Assembly (NCBI GenBank): GCA_963555705.1
Contig: OY743187.1
Location: forward strand, 12,290,133 to 12,354,132
Direction of reading: 5' to 3'
Source of the DNA: Ligustrum vulgare
Taxonomy: Eukaryota; Streptophyta; Magnoliopsida; Lamiales; Oleaceae
DNA: 64,000 nt
Shown: positions 54,851 through 64,000 of the stretch, in pieces
Numbering within the stretch: the stretch's first letter is position 1
How the letters are laid out: every line of letters starts with the position of its first letter
Position numbers and translations under genes: made by a program
The notes under the pieces: model-generated
What the model was told of the DNA's origin: nothing
Seen by the model: the letters and a program-made list of their open reading frames with translations, nothing else
Databases searched by the model: none

Positions 54851-55413
54851 ATAAACATAGAGGACTGGAGGTGCAAATAATTCAAACTATCCAAAATTGC
54901 ACAAGAAATCCCTGAAGACTTCTAATTTCCGGAAAAATCCCCCCGTCCCAAATCTGATTTCTCGCAGCAGCTAGGGTTCATCACCCTTACTGCCGCCGCA
55001 ACCCACATCCGGAGATCGACTCCACTACGGGAGAACCCGATTCCACTCTTGGCGAACCCCCAACACCGCAGCGCCATTCCGGACGCTGCAACCTGCAGCG
55101 CACATGTGAAGCAGCGCCTGCGCGGCGCTACTCGCCTATAGCGCCGCACGCAACGAGGGCCGCCCCATCTCCGACCTTCTTCCTTAATCATTCGAATGGA
55201 TTCAACCACCACCAAAAAAGGCACCCAACTCGATTTCATCCACACCCAAATCATATTCGAAAACCATACCCAACCGAATCCGAATACACCCATCATGATA
55301 CACAACACGATTCCGACCAACACCAATAATCAGATTTTAATCCAATACCAAATCTGAAAATTCACATAATATACATACAAGAACCGATTTTCACAGTAAC
55401 TCAAAATCAGATT

Positions 55414-55417
<4 letters not shown>

Positions 55418-55487
<70 letters not shown>

Positions 55488-55550
55488 ACATACACACACG
55501 CACAAAGAGAAAAACGTCTGATTTTATTTTATTTTATTTTATTTTATTTC
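55418..55550. repeat. Compound microsatellite (TA)n (CA)n ... (TTTTA)n
   Basis: TA run about 55420-55454, CA run about 55455-55486, then five ATTTT units at about 55520-55548, in the Copia E leader just before the primer-binding site. Confidence 0.92.
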
Positions 55551-55638
55551 GCATATAAATACGTAGAGAATTAGGTTTTACATATATGCGTTTCAAATTG
55601 ATCTGATAATTCAACACGATGTTGGCTATGATACCACT

Positions 55639-56095
55639 TGTTAGAAAATTTATCACAGATAATTATTTATCTATGATCCAAAATAAATCATCATGCTGAA
55701 TTATCAAGAATTAAATAACTGAAGCGGAAGCGTACCTTAATCAAACATGATTCACGATGAACGATTGCGGTGTTTGGATCTTCTAAATCGATACGTAGTC
55801 CGTATTTTCTCTCTGGTGATGGGATGTCGTCAGAATGAATAGTACGTAGGATTCAGGGACCATAACCGACTTTATATACTGAATTGTCAATTAACCTAAT
55901 CCGGCCCATCATGAATTAGGTAATGGCCTGGTATCTACACATAAAAGTCCATACATTTAATTAGATGCATTAAAGCCCGATATATATAAAATCCTTATTA
56001 GATCACTTTAAATGGACTTAACCATATTTGATAGTCTTTTATTCAATACACAATAATTCACATATAAGCCCACTCGATTGATTAAAATCCTTACA
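55639..56095 (-). repeat. LTR of Copia E (457 bp, 5' in element orientation)
   Basis: TG...CA, next to the primer-binding site, CTATT outside. Confidence 0.93.
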
Positions 56096-56100
56096 CTATT

Positions 56101-56583
56101 TTCTTATCGAAGGATTGTAGATAGTTCTAGTGGCATTCTTCAATCGAAAAACTCAAGAATGTTATCCAACTTAGTCCACCTCAAGAGTATCTTCAATGAA
56201 ATTGTAGATTGCATGAAAGGCGTGTCAAAAAATTCTTAAAATGCTTAGATGGCATAGAAAAGAGTGGAGGGTTAATTTCTTATAATTTATCTACACACTC
56301 TCTACATCCTATCTCTTCCTCTCCATCAAATAAGTAAAAACTTGTTGTGCATGTGGCCTACAATTTTTCCTATTCACATTGTTGTACTGGATATGCTCCT
56401 CTCTATCCTCCATTTAACTAGTCACGTGTATCACAATTCATAAGTTTGAATTTAAGATGCTCTAGCTAAGAGCATCTCAATGCAATCGTGGATTGCTTAA
56501 ATTTTTATTAAAGAAGCAAGAATAGACGGTGTTTAAAAAATGGCTTTGAACTGATGGTGTTTAAAAAAAAATGGCTCTGTAGA
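56101..56583. other. Intergenic DNA
   Basis: No gene is supported. 56460-56490 carries AGAGCATCTC/GATGCTCT inverted phrases typical of another MITE type; its ends were not fixed. Confidence 0.4.
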
Positions 56584-57964
56584 CAGTGACGGATCCAACT
56601 CTAGGAGAGGTAGCGCGGTCACACTACCTGGCCATCAGTGGACTGCCAGGCGTCGGTTGTGGTACTGTGCAGTGGTTTTAATTTTATTTTATTTTTTTTG
56701 TCCCAAGCCCAAAACCAGAAGTGAGAAGACCAAATCCAGAACCAGAAGTGAGAAGACCAAACTCGTCTGTCGACTGCAGTCGCTCGCCACTGCTTCTGGA
56801 GTCTCCGACTAGTCCGATGGCGACGGTAACAGCCAACAGGTAACGCACACACTTGAAGTTGAAGTCTGATGTTTCATGTTTGTTGACTGTTGTTATATTT
56901 TTATTATTTTTTATTTTTTTAATTTTTTTTTGTAATTTTCAGATTTTGTAATGTCAATGTCAATGTTTTAAACATTTTAATCAGTAATATTGATGTTTGA
57001 TTTCTTAATTTTTTGGTTAGATTACTCGGCTGCCCATTGCCCATTTTCATTCTTCAATTTTTGATCCATTTGTGATTTCTTATTTCGATTATCAGGTAAT
57101 GAGGCTAAATCTTGATTCATTATAATTGATTTGAGAATTATGCATAAATGTTACATTGAAGTTTTTGCAATGTGGCTAGATTTTTGAATTGTGATTATTG
57201 ATTTATAGATTGTGAATTGAGATTTGATAAATATTTGATTTGATTTATGATCATTGATTTGCAAATTATGGAATGTTTATTGTTGTTATATATATTTTTT
57301 GTAATTTTCAAATTTTGTAATGTGAATGTCTATATTTTAAACATTTTAATCAATAATATTGATGTTTGATTTCTTAATTTTTTGGTTAGAATACTCGGCT
57401 ATCCATTGTCCATTGTCATTCCCCAATTTTTGATTCATTTGTGATTTCTCATTCCAATTATCGGATAATGAGGTTATACTCTGATTCCTTATAATTGATT
57501 TGGGAATTATGTATAAATAATACATTTAAGTTTTTGCAATGTGGCTAGTTTTGTGAATTGTGATTATTGTGATGAAAATATGATTTGATTTGTGAATTGT
57601 GATTATTGATTTATAGGTTGTGAATTGAGATTTGATGAATATTTGATTTAATTTGTGATAATTGATTTGCAGATTATGGAATTTTTTTCAATCTAAACGA
57701 AAATCTCAACCTAGTGGTTCTAGTTCTATGTCAATGTCATGTATTTTACATTTATTTTAGTTTGTATTGGATTATATGTTCATATATTTCATTATAACTT
57801 TTTATTTTATTTCTATACCTATTTATTCATTTTTAAATATTATTTCATTAGATAATATTCAGAATTTTGCTACTACGATCGTTATCGTTCGTCGGTCAAC
57901 GATCAACGGCCGACGGATCAATGGTCAACGCTCTGACTAAACTTCTCGACTGGATCCGCCACTA
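56584..57964. mobile_element. hAT-like non-autonomous element with internal duplication
   Basis: The ends CAGTGACGGATCCA and, reverse-complemented, TAGTGGCGGATCCA are inverted repeats. Flanks TCTGTAGA and TCTGTGAC agree at the first five positions only. 1381 bp, no transposase. The termini are GC-rich (CGGTCAACGATCAACGGCCG near the right end) and the core is AT-rich. A block of about 370 bp is directly repeated inside. Confidence 0.7.
56895..57680. repeat. Direct duplication, about 370-bp spacing
   Basis: Two copies containing GTAATTTTCA(G/A)ATTTTGTAA, TTGATGTTTGATTTCTTAAT and TTTTTGCAATGTGGCTAG, at 56931 and 57300. Several substitutions distinguish them. Confidence 0.85.
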
Positions 57965-57972
57965 TCTGTGAC

Positions 57973-59480
57973 TTGTTAAAAATGATGACTCAACATTTTA
58001 ATTAATTTCGTTTAAGTTTTCAGTATACGAGCTTCTTCTTTTCCACTCTATTTTATTTACCCAGGTTAATGTTGATAGTTGACTTGTTGACTTAAATTAA
58101 ATATCAGAATATAGATGGAATTCATTGGAAGACCAATTTTAAACTTGGTCGTGTAGTCATTAGACAAAAAATCTCATAATTAGAGTAACCATTGAAGGTG
58201 CTCTAATATTATCCACATTAGTATTATCTACTTTAAGTTTATACTTCACCCCTATTTAAAAGAGATTGAAATTAAATTTTTAGTAAATTTGTTTTTTATA
58301 ATAGTTGATGGAATGTGTGATTAAAATTAATTATGACTTTGACTTAAATTTTAATTAGATTGTGTAGAGTCACTAAACATGGGCTTAATTTTTTTTTTAC
58401 TATTTAATATGTTGTACCAAATGTGACCTTCATGTTTGCCAAACATGCAGAAATGAAGAAGACAGGTTGTATTCGGTAACACTATAGCAATTATAAATTG
58501 ATTTATTTATTTTTTGAGGTAGAATGCATAATTGAAAAGTTGAGATAGAAAATATGTGTGATTAAAAAGTAGTGATGGCAACGGGGCGGATCAATGTCAA
58601 TCCAAATCCGCGCCCACGAAATTTCGGATCAATTTTAGCAGTAAAAATCTCATATCATATCGGTTCGAGTCGGGTCGGATCGAAACAAATATTAAGATAT
58701 TTTCTTTAACAACAAACAAATCAATGCATAATTCATTAAACAACTAATATAATATCTAATTCATATAACAAAACATCTTATTATTATTATAAAGAAAGAT
58801 AGTGCCTTAAATTTTGCCTCCAAAAAATCCCTCCAAAAGTCCCCCAAATGGTTCCCCCTTCCTCTTCCGGTTGCTTCTTTCATAAGCATGAATTTGAAAT
58901 CCTGATGTGATTATAAAAGAATTTGAAATTTAAAATTCCACGTGGTCCCACAGCCAACTTATCTGATCTGATATTTTTCCCAAATGGTCAAATGTGTCAG
59001 CGAAACCATTTCCCAAAGCATATAAATATGTAAGTTTGTATTTATTTATAATAATAAATACTTCATTTTCATTTCACACGTCCAGTCTAGAGAAAAGTGT
59101 TCCATTTCCCAATACGAAAAGATTGGAGAGAATAGAGAGCATACGGATGATAGAAAAAGGAAGAACCAAAAGCAAAAAAAAAAAAGAAAAGAAAAGAGGG
59201 AACTACCAATTCTTTCTCTGGCTCATTTTATCCCTTCACCCAATCGAATCAGCAGCTCCGTCCTCATCCATACCACACCGACCTACCGTGCATCGCCGCG
59301 CTGTCTGCTTCGATGTGTTACATCTACGTGCTTCTGTCTATTTTGTTCTCGGTCGATCTACTGCAGCAACTCTCCCGATTTGATTGCACTGCACCGACTT
59401 CGTTTCTACACCCTCAGGGAAGTTTAAATTTTGTTTGCGATCTAATTTGAATAATTAATTATTTTTATTTGTGAACAGAT
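57973..59480. other. Intergenic DNA, possible leader near 59050-59420
   Basis: 58570-58690 has a GGCAACGGGGCGGATC ... GGGTCGGATCG stretch like the end of a hAT-type repeat. 59060-59420 is less AT-rich, CT-rich and contains a 129-codon frame (58994-59383) with no recognisable domain. It could be the 5' leader of a transcript but nothing confirms a gene. Confidence 0.4.
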
Positions 59481-59728
59481 TGCAAAAATTATATCTTTGG
59501 TTTTGATTAGAATAAGATATTGGCAGCTGGGTATCATTTGATTTGTATAGAGATTTGGGTAGCTGGGTATCATTTGATTGCAAAAATTATGTCTTTGGTT
59601 TTGATTAGAATAAGATATTGGCAGCTGGGTATCATTTGATTTGTATAGAGATTTGGGCAGCTGGGTATCATTTGATTACAAAAATTATGTCTTTGGTTTT
59701 GATTAGAATAAGATATTGGCAGCTGGTT
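59481..59728. repeat. Tandem repeat, 98-bp unit, about 2.5 copies
   Basis: Units start at 59481, 59579 and 59677 with TGCAAAAATTAT(A/G)TCTTTGG. Very few differences, so expansion is recent. Confidence 0.92.
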
Positions 59729-60781
59729 TTGAGTAGATAAGTTTTATGCTATGTTTTTGTGGTCCTTTCTGCACTGTGAAACTTTATTAATTGTATTTGG
59801 GATTTCATATGTATGGTTATCCATTTTCATCAGTGGATTGCAGTTGTTGAAGAATGAAGATTTGGAATGGTTTCGATAAAAAAAAAGTGGTACTTCTTTT
59901 GCCATCAAAAAATCAGCAAGACATGGTATCATGCTTGATTTTCTAGAATTAATCTGTATTCTTTAATTTGTGTTGTCTTACAATCATGTTTCTCTGCTGC
60001 AATTGCTGTGTAATTTGGGTTTCAACGATGTTTATCAAGTTGAGGAGTTGTATGTCGATGTTGGACTAGATGAGGTAATTTAATCTGTTAACAAAAAGTC
60101 ACTTTTCTATATTTTTGTCATACATAGCTCTTTTTTTTTCCAACTTTTTGCAAGAATATATGGTGTATATGTGTTTGTGTGTTATGATGTATATAAGTTC
60201 ACTTCATTTCCATGCACGTCATAAGCTTGTGCTTGGTTTTTTTATAAAACTGTGGAATTCTTATGGGTTTAGTCCAATTATGTGACTGGTTTTTCTTTTG
60301 TTGTGTTCTTTAAGGTTTCTAAGTTGCTTAAGCATTCTTTGGTATCAAACACTCCTCTGACAGATGTATTTTTTTGGGAAAAGAAAACTTGCAAATATTT
60401 TGATACCTGTGTATCCAAGAAATTCACCTTCAACAAGAAGCGATATTCGAACATTGCCAAATCATGAATTGGAGAGTGAGACATAGATAACTTCTATAGT
60501 CAGTTTTGTTTTGTTCTGTTTAGAATTGGACCAATATATTTCTCCTCTTCATACTGATGATATGTAAGAAATTGATAGTTCATGCTTCTGTAACAGGCCC
60601 TTGCTTTATTGAAGGCTTCTTTAACAACATCATTAGCTTTAAATCAATGTTTCAAGTCAAGTGGAAATCGAAATTTCAACTCAAGGTATGACATAAAATG
60701 GCTCGATGTTTCTAAGTGACAAGGCCATTTTTATGCTGAGGTTTCTTAATTGATTGTTGTTTGAATGCATAAAAATATTTA
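59729..60781. other. AT-rich DNA, no supported gene
   Basis: Short frames at 60280-60480 on both strands have no recognisable domain. GT-rich and T-rich tracts suggest transcribed intron-like sequence, but no exon was identified. Confidence 0.4.
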
Positions 60782-60953
60782 ACATCCATTTGGTAAACCA
60801 AATAAACTGGTTTATAAACCAGTTGTTAAATCACATAATTTTTTAAATCACTTTTTAACCATACATTTTCTCTCTCTATTTTTTAACCACATATTTTACC
60901 TCAAAATCATCAATAAACCAGTTATAAACTACTAGGTGTTACCAAACAGAGGC
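60782..60953. mobile_element. Tourist-like MITE (172 bp)
   Basis: TTA lies on both sides (60779-60781, 60954-60956). The ends ACATCCATTTGGTAAACC and, reverse-complemented, GCCTCTGTTTGGTAACACC are inverted repeats. Confidence 0.88.
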
Positions 60954-61675
60954 TTAGTATATCAAATGATGATAATTGAATACCATAAAAGTTTGTCTTC
61001 ATTGAAAACCAATTGATTTCTGTATGAGATGATTGTAACTTGCATTATTAAATTAATAATATGATGATAATTGAATGCCATAAAAGTTTGTCTTGCATTA
61101 TTAAATTAATAACAAGTTAGCAGGATGATGTTCTAAATTTGGGTCACTAGAATGAATTTTTTTTTTTTTTTTTTGTTGGACTTGCATTTTGGCTTGGAAT
61201 GACTTAATCTTCTTTAATTAGTTTGTTGAATATATTTCCTGCTTATCTCGAGCATGTGCTTGAACATGTATAATTTATTTTTTGGCATGGAATGACTTAT
61301 TTTCTCTTTAATTAGCTTAGATCTGTTAATGCCAAAAAATACTGGAATGTAAGAGTAAAAATCTTTGGATACCATTTTTTGTCTTGAATCATAAAAATTA
61401 ATTTTCAAAAATGTACCAGGATTGTGGATTAACTAATGAAATTTTGAAAAGGTGATAGAAATGATTGTATACGATGCAACTTGTGAGCTATATGATGCAT
61501 ATTTTCTCATTTGGTTGGAATGAATAGGGGATGATCTTGAAGAGGGAAACGCAGTGCAAGAAAACGCCATTTGAATTCAATGACATATACATTAGATAGT
61601 AGGAAGATTGCCTTTGAAATGGTTCTGGAGGAGTTGCTTGAAATGGAGTAAGATAGGGAGTAAAAGTCTACTGCT

Positions 61676-61776
61676 GTATTATCCCTTATCAAAAAATCAT
61701 ATATGCTCAAACTTTGAACTTTAAGTGTATTATCCCTTATCAAAAATCATATATGCTCAAACTTTGAACTTTTTTT
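61676..61776. repeat. Tandem duplication, 51-bp unit
   Basis: GTATTATCCCTTATCAAAAA through ACTTTGAACTT occurs at 61676 and again at 61727 with one A difference. A second short duplication (GGGAGAGGATGCGGAATC at 61789 and 61814) follows at once. Confidence 0.9.
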
Positions 61777-61788
61777 CCTGTTTGTTAC

Positions 61789-62258
61789 GGGAGAGGATGC
61801 GGAATCTAAAAACGGGAGAGGATGCGGAATCTAAAAGCATTCCGCCTCCAATGGTGGTAGAAAAGAATTCATGCCTTGAGTACATTAAGTATATTATTTT
61901 TCCATGGTTTAATGAGTTCAAGGTTGAGCGAAATGCAAATAATGGTGGTGACAAGTGAGTTACTCCTATTTCTAATAATTTTGAGAAATGCTGTTTAATA
62001 ACTTTTAATTATCTTTATAATTATATTTGAACTTGCTCCATTATCATTTTAAATATGTTTCCCTGCTATGTGTATTATTGTGTGTTGGTAATTCTTCTAG
62101 CTTAATGGAATTCTTTAATATGCTGTATGTTTGTATATTTGCTATTTATTATCTCAGGACCATCAAGAGTTTTGAGGAACTAGCATCTGATTATGTAAGT
62201 GAGGGTTTCCATCCTAGGACCTCAAACCAGCTCTAGCAAAAGTAACCATATAATACAG
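61789..62258 (+). pseudogene. Tyrosyl-tRNA synthetase fragment, frameshifted, intron kept
   Basis: Cytosolic TyrRS charges tRNA-Tyr. Here only a late part of the catalytic region survives. Exon a (about 61814-61954) reads PPPMVVEKNSCLEYIKYIIF then PWFNEFKVERNANNGGDK; exon b (62158-62258) reads TIKSFEELASDYVSEGFHPR. They splice in frame with GTGAGT/CTCAG borders. In exon b a base is missing around 62216-62219 (AGGACC where AGGGACC is expected), so the family's HPxDLKPALAK continues only in another frame and the local frame stops at 62236. The HIGH and KMSKS regions are not visible. Because introns are kept it arose by DNA duplication or capture, not from mRNA. Confidence 0.7.
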
Positions 62259-64000
62259 GTACTCAATATAATCATGCTTGAACTTTTGTATTTTGTTCAT
62301 GTTTTAGTTTTGTTTTCCTTGATTGGATTTTTTATTCCAATAATCAAGAATTAGAGAGGGGCTATATTTATAGATATACAATAAAATAGACTTATAATAA
62401 ATCACAAATGTACACTCGTGTTGTGATAGAATCTATTCATCATCATATATATTTGGAGACAACAACATCTTGGTATAAAAAATTATATTTTATATTAAAA
62501 TTTTGATTCTTATGTACATTGTCATCAAACTAGCAAATTATAATGCATTTTCTCTCTTATTTGTATTTCATTATTACTTAGCTAGGTTTTAGTCCACCTT
62601 CATCTATAAATAGATTGACAAATCTAAGTTAATAATTTGATTTTCGAAAGAAGTGTGGAAAGGTGGTTTGTCTATTAGACAACAATTCTCTGCAATTTTA
62701 TATTTCATTTTTCAACACCAGGACAAAATGCACTGCTCATGAAAATTCTAAGCAAAAATTTGTGGAACATTGACCGCTGACTTGGTGTTTGGCCCTCTAA
62801 ACTAGCTTGGCAACTTGAATGCATAAGTTTCATATTTTTTCGTTTAGTTGAAACATATGGAATTGACTATTTGGAATAATCAGGTATGTGACTTCATAAG
62901 CAACTTGGCTAAATTGTGCTTCCAGTAAAGTAGAAAAAGTTGGGCAAGTTGCTGGTGGAAAAACTAAAGAGAAGTGGAATTTAACGTTATCTAATTTCAC
63001 TGCAAAGGTTTGTGTTCTAGATGTTTGAACAACTGCTTACGTGATAAATGGAAGCAAAAGCTTGTGTTAATATGCAATTGATAATTTTCGTTTTGCAGTG
63101 GGTATATGGTTTTTTATTTTACTTTTATTATTGCTTTTTTAAACTGGTTTTAATAATTTAATTTTAATCTTTAAATTCTTCTATTATATGTCATTGTGTT
63201 ATTATTTTGCTTTACAAGTGAATTTGAATCCTTACATGTAGATGCTAAGCTAGGTTTACGAAATTGTATTTGGAAGAAATACGATTTTAGGGGCATTTTA
63301 GGTCTTTTTTGGAATTTTTTGCATCTTTAGTACATCAATTGGTTTTTTGTTCTTTTAATTTGTGATTTGCACATAAAACTGATAAAAGAATTGCGATTTA
63401 GAAGAAGAAAAGCGGTTATATTCAACTTTACAAAGGTTTTTTTTTTTTTTTTTTTTTTTTTGTGTGTTACATAAATGAAACTTTACTTTCTTCCAGTCTC
63501 TAGAGATTTGATTTTCTAAGGTTTAAGAGTTTCCTTTTGATAATCATCTAGGTTACTTCTTAGAAAGTAAATTCCATGCCATAAAATAATATTACTTTAT
63601 TTTCTTATTGAAGCTTGCTATAACTAAAGTTCACAAGTAAATATTTTCTACTCAAATTGGTTCTGAAATAATGTTGGAATGATGAGGTATTTTCCAATGG
63701 TTAGTATTAATTGTTTTTTCCCGTGGATTTGACACATCTCATGTTGCATTTAGTAAGAATTTCTAACATCAAGCGAATTTATTTTACCATTTTTAAGTAA
63801 ATGTCAGTCGTCTTAGAATTTTGTTTGATTCTACCTCCTTGATCTAGAGCATATAAACGAGTTGTCATTGGGTTTTGAGTCATTGATGCTGATATTAATT
63901 TCACTCTTAGGGGTTATGATGATGGGAACAAGTGGAAGGTTGTAGATTACTTCTTTGGTACTTGCTCACCTTTTTTTTTTCTATCTGTATTAGTGTTCAT
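62259..64000. other. AT-rich DNA, no supported gene
   Basis: Exon-like patches near 62930-63010 and 63900-63960 could not be tied to a protein. A run of about 25 T lies at 63437-63461. Confidence 0.4.

Larger units (their letters stand above)
49713..56095 (-). mobile_element. Copia-type LTR retrotransposon (E), full-length but decayed
   Basis: LTRs 49713-50171 and 55639-56095 (TGTTAGAAAATTTATC...TACA) are nearly identical. CTATT flanks both sides perfectly (49708-49712, 56096-56100). The minus strand carries a primer-binding site TGGTATCATAGC just inside the right LTR (about 55625-55636) and a purine tract AAGTGGGAGAT at 50172-50182. Gag and RT/RNase H fragments are interrupted and integrase is not recognisable. 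The leader between primer-binding site and gag is unusually long, about 2.1 kb, and built of repeats. LTR similarity implies a relatively recent insertion of an already defective copy, presumably moved in trans. Confidence 0.93.

Noticed and set aside
55418..55490. TA/CA tract as a telomere-like or origin sequence
   Set aside because: Plain compound microsatellite inside a retrotransposon leader.
58994..59383. 129-codon open frame as a protein gene
   Set aside because: Basic and Ser-rich without a recognisable domain; the composition fits a 5' leader better. Kept only as a possible leader.

Overview
This window is plant nuclear DNA, almost certainly from a eudicot. It carries a spliced LOV/F-box/kelch photoreceptor gene with plant GT-AG introns, LTR retrotransposons primed by initiator Met-tRNA, many Stowaway- and Tourist-like MITEs, a tRNA-derived SINE, hAT elements and a Helitron relic, all in very AT-rich intergenic DNA. 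Species cannot be fixed from sequence alone. No bacterial or organellar operon structure, rRNA or functional tRNA gene was seen.

Layout. 1-2050: AT-rich DNA ending in a decayed Helitron with a clear 3' hairpin and CTAG end. 3863-12660: a complete ZEITLUPE/ADAGIO-type gene (two coding exons, 622 residues) whose 6.1-kb intron splits the codon of the photoactive LOV cysteine and is filled with MITE-like insertions. 14281-32312: a weaker five-exon model of unknown function with phase-consistent splice sites. Its third intron would be about 16.2 kb and holds a nested transposon cluster: an old LTR element (18730-30321), inside it a Copia element with matching 150-bp LTRs and an intact target duplication (21043-28678), and inside that a hAT element (21260-24540) with a perfect 8-bp target duplication and an unbroken two-exon transposase gene. 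A separate insertion in the outer LTR (19122-20045) seems to carry a captured first exon.

32300-41190: mostly non-genic AT-rich DNA with MITEs, microsatellites and a SINE with a perfect 15-bp target duplication. 41190-48570: another nested cluster, with a deleted Copia element (B) interrupted in its RNase H domain by a second deleted Copia element (C), then Tourist-like MITEs and a solo LTR of the C family. 49713-56095: a full-length but decayed Copia element (E) with a perfect 5-bp target duplication. 56584-57964: a hAT-like non-autonomous element. 58990-64000: AT-rich DNA with tandem repeats and a frameshifted, intron-containing fragment of a tyrosyl-tRNA synthetase gene.

Only the ZTL-type gene is a confident, working host gene. 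The hAT transposase is the only transposon gene here that looks intact. The rest of the coding signal is transposon remains or pseudogene. The most useful observations are the insertion order that can be read from exact target duplications, the intact hAT, the cysteine codon split by a very long intron, and the probable exon capture.
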